Source of the DNA: Larix kaempferi
Lineage: Eukaryota; Streptophyta; Pinopsida; Pinales; Pinaceae
DNA length: 64,000 nucleotides
Assembly (NCBI GenBank): GCA_027924585.1
Contig: BSBM01000372.1
Span: 8,849,001-8,913,000 of the forward strand
Direction of reading: 5' to 3'
Shown: piece after piece, positions 1 to 10,587 of the stretch
Layout of the letters: each line of letters opens with the position of its first letter
Numbering within the stretch: the stretch's first letter is position 1
Position numbers and translations under genes: made by a program
The notes under the pieces: model-generated
The model's database searches: none
What the model was told of the DNA's origin: nothing
What the model saw: only the letters and a program-made list of their open reading frames with translations

Positions 1-2640
1 CCCCTTAAGGATAGGGGGAATGCCTCCAGCCTTTGGACATCATGCAGGAGTTTCCCCCTGGCATCTTAGGTTGGGGGGTAGACTACCAACCGTTGGACAT
101 CATGTTGGGTAGGAACCGATCCCAATCATAGTTTACTTTTGGTTTCAAGCTTGTGTAAAAATGAAACCATTCCCAAGAATAGTTTACCTTTGGTTTCAAG
201 CTTGCGTAAAAAATGAAACCAACTTCATGAGCATAGTTCCATTTCTTTTCAATCTCATTAAAATATGAAATAGATTCATCTCCCATTGAGTCGAGTCTCC
301 CACTAGACTTGGGACTTGAACCTTCATTTCATCTTCCTGTGTCACTTGATCCTCATTATTCCTATCCCTCTGGTGAAACTTTTCCTATTAGTATCTAGTA
401 ATTTAGTTGGGAGAAGAAGAAGAGTACGCAGACGAAATGAAGCTTGGGGGGCATGTATCCAGCCTTTGGACATCATATTGGAGGTTATCCATCAGCTTCT
501 TATGCTGGGGGAAAAAATTTCCAACCTATGGACTTCATGTTGGGAAGTAACCCATCAATGGGCATCATTACGAGCATAGTTTAGTTTCCACTTCAAGCTC
601 GCTAAAAAATGAAACCATCATCCCGAGCATAGTTTATTTTCTGTTACAAGCTCATTAAAAAATGAATCAAATACCACGAGTATTCTTCCAACCTTTCTTC
701 TAGCTCGTTAAAAACAGTAAGATGGTGTCGAGCTTACTTTTCACTTTTTCATGCTCTAGTTAAAAATAGGAAAAGTGGTTTGAGCTTACTTTTTCCTTTT
801 TCGTGCTCTGGATCCAAACATGAAAAATATTCTGAGTGCTTTTGATGCCATTGTCGTGCTCGTTAAAAATTGAGTAAAAAGGTGTGTCCAACGAGTATAG
901 GTTGAACACTTTATCCGGCTTCACTGGATTACTTACGGAAAAGGAACTGTGTCGAGTTTACTTTTTCCTTTGTCGTACTCGGTCACCAACCATGAAAAAA
1001 TTGTACATGGAGTCCTCTTTAAGCTCTTTTCAGACTCCTAAAGTAGGAAAATATTGTCGAGCGAACTTGTTTCTTTTACGCTCGTAAAAGGATTTGAAAG
1101 GACGTCTATTCAGTGGTAGGTTATCCCTTTTTCGGACCGTTTAGACTATTTACGAGAAAGGTACACCTTAGTCGACCTTTGACTAGGAAAATTCCTCCAG
1201 ATATTATTTTACACTTTTTCGGGTCTGGGGACTAACTTTTACGAAAAAGTCAAAACCTGGATTCTTCTTTAGATTATTTCAGAATCTCTAAACATGAAAA
1301 ATCGTTGATTTTCCCTTCCTTGGGCTCGTAAAATCAAATCTCGAAGGACCCATTTAGGACCGAACCCATCCTTTCTTAGGTTCGTAAAACATGTGAGATT
1401 GGACTCGTTCGAAAGATGATCTATACCGAGCATCTGTTATCCTCCTCAAGATCATTAAAAAACAAAGAGGTACTCATCAAGCATTATGGGGGTTGGGGAG
1501 AAATAATCTAAGTTTGTTTTAGAAATCTTTATGGCAGCTTGTGTCGCCCTTGAACATGGCACCTGTTTGTGTCTCGTCATACAGTTGGGTAATATGCTTG
1601 TCTCTGATTCATGCCAATTCTATGAGTCGTCCCGCTCCTTCAAGTCACTTGAAGAATGCCTCAGTCATCACTGCATTATGTCTTGGTATCTGCCTTGTTG
1701 AGTCAATGCTATCGAGTCATTATTGTTGTGCCTTTCCATGTTCAAGTGAAGTTTACCTGAGTCATCCTATGTAATATTGTCAGCCTTTACATCCTTATGT
1801 CAGTCCATACTCATCTGATTCATTACTTCATATCACTTTCCTATGTCAGTTTTGTGTCGTTGATGGCCCTCCTTCGACGAGTCTATTCCTGTCAACTTCA
1901 ACTTATCATCCAGGAATTAGACTTAGGAATCACCTTGATACTTGCATGCCTCAATGGCAGGTTTCCTCGTGTTCGACAATATGTTTTCATCATTGACCTC
2001 TGATCGAATGATCTCACGGATGTTCGACGTCAACTCATCTATTCGCATTTTGTCGAGATGTACTATGATACCTTGGGAGTCATCATTGGTGATTTTCCTC
2101 GCACTTGTTAACGGTTCACATCATTGACCGGTAATCAAGTGGTTTCTACCATGTTCGACTTCAACACCTTGTAATCACATGGTTAGATTCGTATCAATTT
2201 GGGGATCGGGTAGAAGACCCTGGATGGTTTTGAAGTCTATTTAGCACATCCAGGTTGCGATGGTGATTTTTTTAGTAGGTTCATACATGGACATTATGTT
2301 GGTGACCTTATTGATGTATTGTCACACAGATCCACTCTTGTATTGGTCATGGTTGTGTCATTGTCTTATCATGGATCTATGCTTGTAGTTTAGTAGCCAT
2401 GATTTGTCTTCAGTCATTGTTGAGTCAGTACTATCATGGATCTGCAATGTATTGCTTGGAAGCCATGCTTTGATTTAGTTGTTCCGAGCATAGGTATGCC
2501 CGCCTCGGGGGTGTTATACATATTGTTGATATTTTCTTACAACTCTTCTCCAGTTCTCCTTCAAATATCCTTGCAGACTTATTTTTGATAAAGTGTTTCA
2601 GCCATCAGATTCTTTCTGAGCTCACACTTTAGGGGGCATC
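1..2640 (+). other. Non-coding 3' interior of a decayed LTR retrotransposon
   Basis: No open frame here resembles a known protein on either strand; the frames present are short and low in information. The stretch ends in a purine-rich run (AGGGGGCATC, 2631-2640) directly before a TGTTATGCC LTR-type start, which is how the polypurine tract of a plus-strand LTR retrotransposon sits before its 3' LTR. I therefore infer that this is the untranslated tail of such an element, its pol lying left of the window. Positions about 120-1460 are internally repetitive and listed separately. Confidence 0.4.
120..1460. repeat. Degenerate tandem repeat, spacing roughly 55-70 bp
   Basis: A motif of the form AAGCTCGTTAAAAAATGAA, preceded by CGAGCATAGTTTACTTTT or similar, recurs many times (for example near 150, 205, 595, 650, 705, 760, 860) and fades towards 1450. 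Spacing is irregular and copies differ by many substitutions and indels, so this is an old array. It lies in the presumed untranslated 3' region of an LTR element, a place where several plant retrotransposons hold tandem repeats. Confidence 0.5.
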
Positions 2641-3450
2641 TGTTATGCCTCAAATTTCCACACCATGTGTAAGTGAGGATCTACATGTTTCACCACCATG
2701 GAAACATGATGTTTATGCCTCCTAAGGTTTGTAGGACCCTTCATTCTAATGTTGGTCCCTTCCCTAGTCACACTTGGAAGAAAATCCGACAAGAAAGGGG
2801 TCGAAACCCACCTTAACCACCTCCAAAAATAAGCTTACTGGAATTTTCGCATCCTGCATGCCTATGGGGGAGCGACAATTTCAAACTTTCGCGCCCTACA
2901 TGCATATGGGGGAGCGAAAATTTCAATATTTTCGCTCTTTGCTTAGTTATAGGGGAGCGGAAATTTTGGTTTAGGCTTATCCCTTTGATTTTGGATCTTG
3001 GATCTCATGGAGATTTTCTTGGGAGGAGGTACCCCTTCGAATACCATCTCACATTCCCTCCTTAGCATGGTTTAGATCCTTGATCCACATCTTACTCATT
3101 TAGATCTATCATTTTCTCCTAGTGGTTGGCATTCCCAAATCCTACTTAAAGAGGACCATCCATGAGCTAAGGGGTGATCTTGGAAGCACCAAACTTATGA
3201 TCCTATGAGTCTTGCAAGGGTGATGTTGGAGAGCTTGGAAGGAGGTGTTGCCACTTTGTACACCAAGGTATAACATTGTAATCAACTTCTTTTGTCTTCC
3301 TTATCATTAATATAACTTAGCTTATTCCTCCCATTCTCATGTCTTTAATGATGAATTCATGAAATTGTCGATGCTTTTATCGTTAGATCTTTGTTTATAC
3401 ATCTATTTCTTTGGAGAAGGTGTTGTCTTTCCTTTGTGAACAGGTTCATA
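2641..3450 (+). mobile_element. Probable 3' LTR of an upstream retrotransposon (right end approximate)
   Basis: The left boundary is inferred from a purine-rich tract (AGGGGGCATC) followed by TGTTATGCCTCAAATTTC, a typical LTR start with TG. The right boundary is not visible: no matching 5' LTR is in the window and no primer-binding site follows. Positions 2835-2960 hold three copies of a roughly 50-bp unit containing GGGGAGCGAAAATTTC. By about 3640 the sequence has become a copia-type gag reading frame, so the LTR must end before that. Confidence 0.4.
2835..2960 (+). repeat. Three-copy ~50-bp repeat inside the putative LTR
   Basis: The phrase TATGGGGGAGCGA followed by AATTTC occurs at about 2863 and 2906, and a diverged copy (TATAGGGGAGCGGAAATTT) at about 2948. 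The unit alternates a short GC-rich core with TTTTCGC stretches. It could be part of the LTR promoter/enhancer, but no direct evidence shows this. Confidence 0.55.
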
Positions 3451-3639
3451 AGTCCATAATCAAAGGCCGGAGATGGAGCAACTTAGGAGCAGCAAGGACA
3501 ACCATCAAAGTAAGGTACGCCATCTACTTGCTTTGTATTTCCATAGCTTGTTATCCCATGTGTGATAGATTTAGGAGGACTATAGTGTCTATTTGTTTTC
3601 TTTCTGTCTTGGGTAGGAAACTAGGGGCATTTTGTAATC

Positions 3640-4930
3640 CCAAGGGGATATCTACCTATCCGTAGGGATATTTTCTCACAACATCTCTGTATCTCTAGAT
3701 ATTCTATTCCATATTGACTCTCTATCCACTCCAAATCAAGTGTGGACAAAGCTAGAGTCTCTCTTTGGAAAACATGATGAGCTCAAAGGTCATTTATTGG
3801 AGATTGAGCTGATCTCACTTAGTCCAAGTAATTTCGATTCAATGGAAGAGTTCATCTCAGAATTCAAGAACCTAGTGCTTCAACTCAAGAAGTGTGGCAT
3901 ATATAAGAAGGATGAGAAGCTAATCCTTACCATTCTGTCAAAATGGAGCTCTGAATACTCAGTATTTGTGTCTACTTTTTATATTATAAGACTTGCAGTT
4001 CCCAATTGGAAGATTCCAAACTTGGATGCATTCATTGATTCGATCACCAAGGAGAAGTACAAGCTGGTCCAAATGAGGGATCTAATACCCTCCAAGGACT
4101 TTGCACTTGTTTCTTGTGGAGCAAAGAGTTTCAAGAATGACAAATCCAAACAAAAGATGTTGTCAGATGAAGAGGACTCTGATGAAGATTCCAAAGCCAA
4201 GCAGATGAAGAAGGAGAATCCCAAGTGTTCTTATTGTTGCAAAGGAACTCATCCTGATAAATCTTGTTTCAAAAATAAATTGGACATCATGGCCAAGATG
4301 CTTGAAGAGCATAACATATATGTTCCTGACTTTGCAAGAAAAGAACGAGGAAAGCTTGTTGTAGAGCAAGAACACTATCTCCAAGCCTCTCCCAAAGGTA
4401 ATCATGCTTATGATTTGAGTACTAGAGTGAAAAATCCTTCTCATGTCTCTGATTTTGATTCACATTCTGATATATCAGAATTAGAAACCTCCACCTCTTC
4501 CTTGGTACAATCTCCAGTTATTTCACCCAAGTATCCTCTCAAACCTAGTCATTTTTCACTAGTTTCTGACTTGTCTTCTGAAAGGTCTTTCCACCTCCAT
4601 TCAAATATTTTAGATTCTGATTTTGAAGATGATATACAGTCTTATATACATGTCATGACACCTCCCACACCATTTTCCCAACCATTGGATGCACAAAATA
4701 CCCTACAACCCCAAGTTCTCCAGTTAAGAAACCACACAATTCCATGGTTTCCTACAGTGTCACTTGTCTCTGTTGTTCTTATGTCTACCATATATTTCAT
4801 TGGTTGGAAATCCATGTCCTTTTCCATCATTGGACTGATATTTCACACATTTGGATCTGACCCCATCAACATGGTTCAAAATTCAAGTCCTCAAACTCTC
4901 CAGGCTCGCTCAGCTGTCAGGGTGACCTAG
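3640..4930 (+). pseudogene. Truncated copia-type gag polyprotein
   Basis: An open frame runs from before 3680 to the stop at 4928-4930. The codon at 3740 is GTG, not ATG, and the frame stays open upstream, so the true start is lost. The N-terminal part has the alpha-helical UBN2/Retrotran_gag look of plant copia Gag (WTKLESLFG, then EFKNLVLQLKKCG). A CCHC zinc knuckle, C-SY-C-CKGT-H-PDKS-C, sits at about 4222-4266 (near residue 162 counted from 3740) after an acidic/basic stretch. The C-terminal third is Ser/Pro-rich and includes a hydrophobic segment near 4740-4850 that could span a membrane; this is not normal for Gag and may be frameshifted or unrelated sequence. No protease, integrase or reverse transcriptase follows. 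It is a gag-only relic. Confidence 0.65.
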
Positions 4931-5601
4931 TTGTTCACTCTTTTCCTACTGAAACTCTATACGATCATGGAGACTCTCCACCCTTGTTGTTTGCTGCTCC
5001 ATATGAACCAAAATTCTGATATTTCATAGCTGCATGATCTCCTTTACAATATCAGAAAGTTTATACATCATTTTGAGAAGAAGATACAAGAATTAGTGCA
5101 CCACATTGCAACTGCACAAGAAGTTGATCATGTTGAATCCATTGATGCTCTTTGGGAAGGAGTTTGCACAGATCTTCTTTCCATCATTGATTATGTTTCT
5201 AGATCAAATTATATATGTTATAACAACAAGAATAATTCATATGATGCTCCTCCATCATCAGAAGATGAGCTTCATGGATCCTCTACACATGATTCTTTCC
5301 TACACCACATTGATGCACTGATGCATGATCACGACATTCACAATCTCTTCATCAAGTCTGTTACTTAGAAGCACCCATTTATCTCATTCAACTTCTCCAA
5401 ATGAGGAAAAAGATAGTATGAATACTTCCAAGCATGTCCATTTTTGAGGGATGGTTTTGTTCCCATGAGGTTTTCCCTGTTTCCTCGTTTTACATGGACT
5501 AGTTATTTTTGTATTGGGTTGATCATAAGCCTTGTTGCTTGGGCCCTATAGTTCTGATATTTTTCTGATTTCCACCGCATAAATTCAGGATTAATGGGGG
5601 G
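4931..5601 (+). other. Untranslated or decayed remainder of the gag-only element
   Basis: After the gag stop there is a 90-codon open frame (5096-5368) without recognisable similarity; it is acidic, His-rich and probably part of the decayed interior. A purine tract (AATGGGGGG, 5593-5601) closes the stretch just before an LTR-type start. Confidence 0.35.
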
Positions 5602-6230
5602 TGTTGGAGTATTAAAAAACCCACCTATACCATTTTAGACTTAGGATATAATTAATTAATCATATACGATTAATTTCCTAAGTTTTGACTAGGTAAATAG
5701 GGCCAGTTTTGTCTTTTAGTGGACCACTTGCCATCCTAAGTCACTAGGGCACACTTGAGGAGATTTTGGATAATATTTCATTGGATTCCTTTTGATTTCT
5801 TTCCATTCCTGGTTTAGAAGGTGCTTTCCTGATTTAGACAGCTTTATCCTGTTTTTTCTACTTTATAGTGGATAAGGTAAAGCTAGTTGACTTACAAACA
5901 CTTTCCACTTGACCATTTCAACCTCCACATCATTTATTCTCTCCTAAATCCATCATTACATTCCATTTAGCTCACTCATGAGTTTCCATACCATACTTAT
6001 CAAATTCGTGATCCTTTAGACAGTTTTGGAAACAACGTTTTCCACCTAGGGGGTTTTTTACCTTTAGTAAGCCTTTTCTTTTTGTCCTTTTCAACTTGCC
6101 TCTGAGGAATTCGATTTTCTCCATGGAAGATGTATTATATATTGTAAACATATTTATGAATAAGATACATATATTTTTCCACAAATTATCTTATTTATTC
6201 TTCTTCTCTCATTCTCAGAAATATTCCATG
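5602..6230 (+). mobile_element. Probable 3' LTR of the copia-type gag relic (right end approximate)
   Basis: TGTTGGAGTATTAAAAAACC directly follows a polypurine-like tract; this start is common among plant copia LTRs. The matching 5' LTR is absent from the window, so neither the right end nor a target duplication can be fixed. An end near 6229 (...ATTCCA) is only a guess. Confidence 0.35.
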
Positions 6231-7234
6231 TGAAGTTGTCTTATTGAATCTAGATCTAAGCCATTGAAAATCTCATAGCCTTTGCTAAGATGCATAATAG
6301 GAAAATATTCATACTTGGGGAAAACAATTAGGTGCATAATTAGGAGGTGATAGTTGGTGTTTCATTCATATTTGGGTTTGTCAACCAGCCATAGAAACAA
6401 TGTTGTTATCTTAAACCCCTAGTTTTTAGATTTGAAGCTTACCATAGTCCAAGAGGAACATCCTTGGTGACCTAAAGCTCAACATCTATCCCATATGTTA
6501 ATCATGGAAATTTCTTTCCCTAGGGAATGTGTCATGATCTATGGATTTATGGATGAACCACAAGTCATATAATCAACATCTGGGATAGAATTTTTTTTTT
6601 ATTTTTGGCCTTGAATAATGTCTTGGGTCAGGATACTACTCTTCATGTGACAAACCTTTCAATTGGGTTTGTATCCCACTTGTGGGACAAATATTTATGC
6701 TACAGTGCATGTCTTGTGTTATGGGACCCTATTAGTAAACCATGCGCCCTAAAAGAAACATGTAGGACCTAATCCCTTGGTTATTGACTCCATACCATGT
6801 CCTCTAAGAAGAATATACATTCTAAGCCTATGGATATTAACCATGAAGTATGTATTGGGAAAGAAGACCCCTCCCTAGTGTGAAAAACATTGCAATAAAG
6901 TATGTGTCCCACTCATATGCGAAATATTCCATCCAAAGGTTTTGTCTTGTGGTCAAGGGCCTCATGAATATCCAATGTATCCAATAAGTAGCTTGTTCAT
7001 AGCCCAAGAAATTATATTTTGGTGCTAAATGATGCCATTGGTAAGAAGACCCTTTCATAGTACACCAAACATCAAAATCTAGTTTAATGCATCCCATTAT
7101 TGGGCCAAATATATCATTTAAAGGAACTATTTTTTGTGCTCTTATGAGAACAGAGGTGTGCTCTTATGAGAAGTCTAGTTAGACATATCGAAAAATATCA
7201 TAATATCCACTTTGAATCGAATGATGTTCAAATG
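6231..7234. other. No gene seen; decayed repeat sequence
   Basis: No convincing coding frame. The minus-strand frame at 6837-7097 has no recognisable family features. Loosely repeated phrases (CCCAC..GGACAAATAT near 6679, CCCACTCATATGCGAAATAT near 6909, CCCATTATTGGGCCAAATAT near 7093) suggest a diverged repeat. Because a LINE RNase H relic lies just to the right on the minus strand, this may be its 3' region. Confidence 0.3.
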
Positions 7235-7577
7235 AAAATTGACATCAACTCCTTTATTTGGCACATGTTTAGCCACCTTGTTACATTCCTTGAAACAATG
7301 AATGAACAAAGTATTGCCTAAGTGAGATTTAAGATTGCGTGACTCCTCAATATTGGCATTCTGACACCATTGAGGGGTTGATCATTTTCTAATTGCACTA
7401 TTTATTACTGTGGAATCACTCTCTAGGACAAGGCTAAGTGCCACTCCTAAACCTCATACTAATGCTTGAAATTGTGCTACATTGTTTGAATTGAGTACTA
7501 GATCAATGGCATAGTAAATAATCACTTCTCCTTCTTTATCTATTAGATAAGTGGTAAAGGGTTTGACTCCTAAATCA
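7235..7577 (-). pseudogene. LINE (non-LTR retrotransposon) RNase H domain relic
   Basis: Reading the minus strand from about 7577 down to 7235 gives one frame with plant RVT_3-type RNase H motifs. These are a GEVIIYYAIDLVLNSNNVAQ segment followed by FQALV and GLGVALSLVLESDSTVI (the usual A/E-ALI-GL-A-LG and DS-VI blocks), then IEESRNLKSHL and finally HCFKECNKVAKH, matching the H-x-RE-N-x-AD/H core seen at the end of plant LINE ORF2. Two in-frame TGA codons (near 7454 and 7383) interrupt it. The reverse transcriptase upstream (to the right) is not recognisable. In intact elements this domain removes RNA from the cDNA hybrid; here it is dead. Confidence 0.6.
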
Positions 7578-9443
7578 TCATCATATCAATTTATGCACCA
7601 CATTTTTTTGTGGGTAGGTTGGGGTCATTTATAGAAGCTATGATTCCCATGGAACCTTTTTTTGTGCCATCCAAAAGTGATGGATTAATAACTTCAAAAT
7701 TTGGAATCTGTACTTGGAAATTTAATATAATTTGCAGACCTTTGAGTTGTTATCATAGTGGTGTTAATAGTTAGAAGATTTTTTGTGATATGATTGTTTT
7801 CAAGTGTGCAAGCAACGCATTGCAGGGCACCCTTTGCAAGCAACATCTGTAGATTAGTCCAATAGTGTGCAGATGGAGGGAAGGGCACACAAGGTCTGCA
7901 ATTTGTAATTGCAAGCCTGTGTAAGGTGTAAGAGAGGCTCGTATGGGCATCCAAGGATAAGGGAAGCAAATATGAGGTAGCGGGGAAGAAGGAGGGACGG
8001 GTGGCTGAAGGTAAAAGGATGAGAGACTGTGGAAAAAGGGCAGCGTATCAAAAGTTATGAGGGTGGCTAGCGAAGGAGTCCAAGAGGGGCCCGGAGGTAT
8101 GGTCTAATAGGTGAAGGTATGCCAATGCCATTTGAGAGGTAATTTTATTTCCCCAGTGACATTTTTCTAGACTGGAAACTTGGATACTTTTAATTGTATT
8201 AAAGTTGAAATCAAGCTGATAATTATTCCTTCTGGAATTTTATGCAAAGTAAGTGAGACACTGTACACTTATGTTAAAGACTGGACTAAGGGTTCTTTCC
8301 CTCCTAGTAGTGGGGTCTTCAAAAGGAAAATATCAGGGATATGACATATGTTCATGTTTATAAGAGCTCTTTCTTACAAAAGTTTGGCATATAAATTCAA
8401 GCCTCGAAAAATCAAATGAAAGATATTCTAATCTAGGGATATGCTCAAGTTTGATTCATTTTATTTTGATTTCCTAGACCAGCAACTTGTTCAATGTGGG
8501 TTTTCTGCAAATCAAACATTAAACTAATAATGCTTTATCAACTATCAAGTTTTTAAAGGTTTAAAGTTTAAACAGGGATACAGTCGAAAACATGGCACAG
8601 TGATAATATTTTTAGGATTAGGGCCAATCTGATTCCTTATACTTTTTCTGAAACCCCTTACCATATGCAGTGTTCATCAAGTGTTAAGTTGAGATTCTTT
8701 GTATGATCCCGTTGGTGAATGAATCATGATAAATAATGTAATCCAATGTGGAAGTTATGTAATCAAAATAGGTATCCCCATTGATAGATATGTCCCAAGG
8801 ACCCTGTCTCTTATGATCATTTGGGAAGGTTGGATACTCAATTTTATAAAAAAGAACCCTTGGGAAAAAGGGAGCTTCTAAATCCTAAAAATCGTATTCA
8901 TCAAGTAAGGGGTTTAGGGTTCATCATTATATGACGGGATTGATTTCTGTAACTTTTAATTCATGGGAGAATTAACCAAGTTTCTCAGGCACTCTTCTAC
9001 CAGTCACTTGTTGAAATGAACGACACATTTAAATTATTCACAATAAACAGTTAAGAGCGGAAAAGAATAGCTACGAAATAGTGGAACTTTGATTATACCT
9101 TGCACAGTTCAATCCGAACTACCCATCACATACTATGTTTATAGGCATTGATAGCTACAATCAAGCTAACACAGGGGAATAGAGAACCAGTCACTTGTTG
9201 AAAGGAACAACACATTATATTATTCACAATAAACAGTTAAGGGTACGGGACACATTTACATTATTCCATTGAATTTTGCAGTGAATTTGTGAGGATTTAG
9301 AGATTCCCAAAGAAAACAAAATGAAAAATGAGGGTAAATCCCAAGAGGGTAAATGCCAATACATGTATGGAACAAGAACAAATGAGTTTGAAGAGGGGTT
9401 TTACTCACCGATTTTGGAGGCATTGGATCCTTAGTGGCGCGAA
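7578..9443. other. No gene seen
   Basis: No reading frame on either strand resembles a known protein. 7800-8150 is purine-rich and less AT-rich than its surroundings. A direct repeat lies at about 8999-9056 and 9187-9242 (ACCAGTCACTTGTTGAAA ... ATTCACAATAAACAGTTAAG), spaced 188 bp, with a few mismatches. The stretch ends next to the short tandem array at 9444. Confidence 0.4.
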
Positions 9444-9633
9444 CTTCGGCTAAGACTACAACCTATCCTCCTTAATGACCTCCAGTTCATACAACAAGTT
9501 CCTGTGACCTTCGGCTAAGACTACAACCTATCCTCCTCCGCGATCTTCAGCTAAGACTACAACCTATCCTCCTTAATGACCTCCAGTTCATACAACAAGT
9601 TCCTGTGACCTTCGGCTAAGACTACAACCTATC
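9444..9633 (+). repeat. Short tandem array, unit with TTCGGCTAAGACTACAACC
   Basis: Four copies of TTCGGCTAAGACTACAACC (one reading TTCAGC) start at about 9444, 9510, 9547 and 9611, separated by alternating spacers TTAATGACCTCCAGTTCATA... and TCCGCGATC. The array is cut at 9633 by the copia element and resumes at 17624-17642 (CTATCCTCCTCCGCGACCT). Related pieces reappear at 28110-28197 and 39430-39480. Those positions are the flanks of the large gypsy-like LTRs, so this array is the pre-insertion locus. Confidence 0.75.
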
Positions 9634-10124
9634 TGTTGAATATTGTAACTTCAAAGAATATTATATTTGTACTTTATTATTCCGGAGATGTTTCATCCCT
9701 CCGAGGTAACCCTATTATGTATCCGGAGATGTTTATTCCTCCGAGGGTTAGTATTAACTAGGGTTATTAGACCCACCATGTGTGGGTCGGCCCTGTAGTT
9801 ATATTTTAGGGGTTATTAGACTTCTCCAGGTGAGGTCAGCCCCATAAGGTCTTTTAGTCAGTTGAGAGTCAAGTATAAATAGAGGAGGTGAACTCCTCAT
9901 TAGATCACTCACTCACTTGTGGAAGAGTGCGCACTTGTCTGGGAGATCTGCTAAGGAGACTTAGAAGGAAGGAGCACATCTTGTATTTTGGTTGATCATC
10001 TTATTGAGGAAAGCTTTGCTGGGTTTTCTACCCCATGAGGGTTTCCCAGGGTATATTGTGTGTCTATCTTGTGATTGTGTTTCTTTCAGAGATCTTGCTT
10101 GTCTATTTGGTTTAAAACTTAACA
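9634..10124 (+). mobile_element. Copia 5' LTR (491 bp)
   Basis: Starts TGTTGAATATTG and ends TTAAAACTTAACA. It contains a short imperfect repeat (CCGGAGATGTTTCATCCCTCCGAGG and a similar phrase some 40 bp later) upstream of the TATA box. It pairs with 17133-17623. Differences seen: CCGGAG/CCAGAG, GTCAGCC/GTCGGCC and TGTCTGG/TGTTTGG. Confidence 0.95.
9874..9882 (+). promoter_or_regulatory. Copia LTR TATA box
   Basis: TATAAATAG lies 240 bp into the 5' LTR, and the identical box is at 17373-17381 in the 3' LTR. Transcription of the element would start some 30 bp downstream, leaving a U3 of about 270 bp. Position and sequence fit a pol II core promoter. Confidence 0.75.
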
Positions 10125-10142
10125 TGGTATCAGAGCTAGACT
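10125..10142 (+). promoter_or_regulatory. Copia primer-binding site (initiator tRNA-Met)
   Basis: TGGTATCAGAGC starts one base after the 5' LTR. It is complementary to the 3' end of plant initiator methionine tRNA, the usual primer for minus-strand cDNA synthesis in copia elements. Confidence 0.9.
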
Positions 10143-10238
10143 GAATAGGACATCTTTCACAAGGTAAGAATACCTCTTTCTCTCTCTTTGGTGAAGTTAG
10201 GGTTTCATCCCAAAGTTGGTATTATTGATTTTTGGTTG

Positions 10239-10505
10239 CATGGCTGGATAGCTCTTTTCAATACCTTTCTTTTGAGCTATAGATCGAATTTTTTGGTTGG
10301 GTAGAACTCCGGGAAATCCAAACCCTAATTCTACCAAAAGTGCGATACGTCAGATTTTGGTTTCAGAAAAAAGTTGTAATTTTTGAATTCTGATTACATG
10401 GCTGGATAGCCCTTCTCAAGAGCATTCTTTTGAGCTATAGATCGAACTTTTTTGTTGGGTAGAACTCCGGGAAAGTCAAACCCTAATTCTACCAAAAGTG
10501 CGATA
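10239..10505 (+). repeat. Duplicated 109-bp segment in the copia leader
   Basis: 10239-10347 and 10397-10505 are near-copies (CATGGCTGGATAGC ... CCAAAAGTGCGATA) within the untranslated leader between primer site and gag. The offset is 158 bp. Each copy contains CTAATTCTACCAAAAGTGCG. A role in packaging or translation is possible but nothing here proves it. Confidence 0.8.
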
Positions 10506-10587
10506 AAATTCTGTTCCAGATTCCGGAAAAGTAAAAAGTAACTTTCCAGGTAAGTCTACTCTGTCTCTTGGACTCCCCCAAGAGAAG

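Noticed and set aside
1541-2127. Overlapping plus-strand frames of 60-77 codons
   Set aside because: Low-complexity, Ser/Leu-rich products without similarity; probably chance frames in decayed repeat DNA.
6837-7097. 86-codon minus-strand frame as a separate gene
   Set aside because: No family signature, lies beside a LINE relic, and is not continuous with it.
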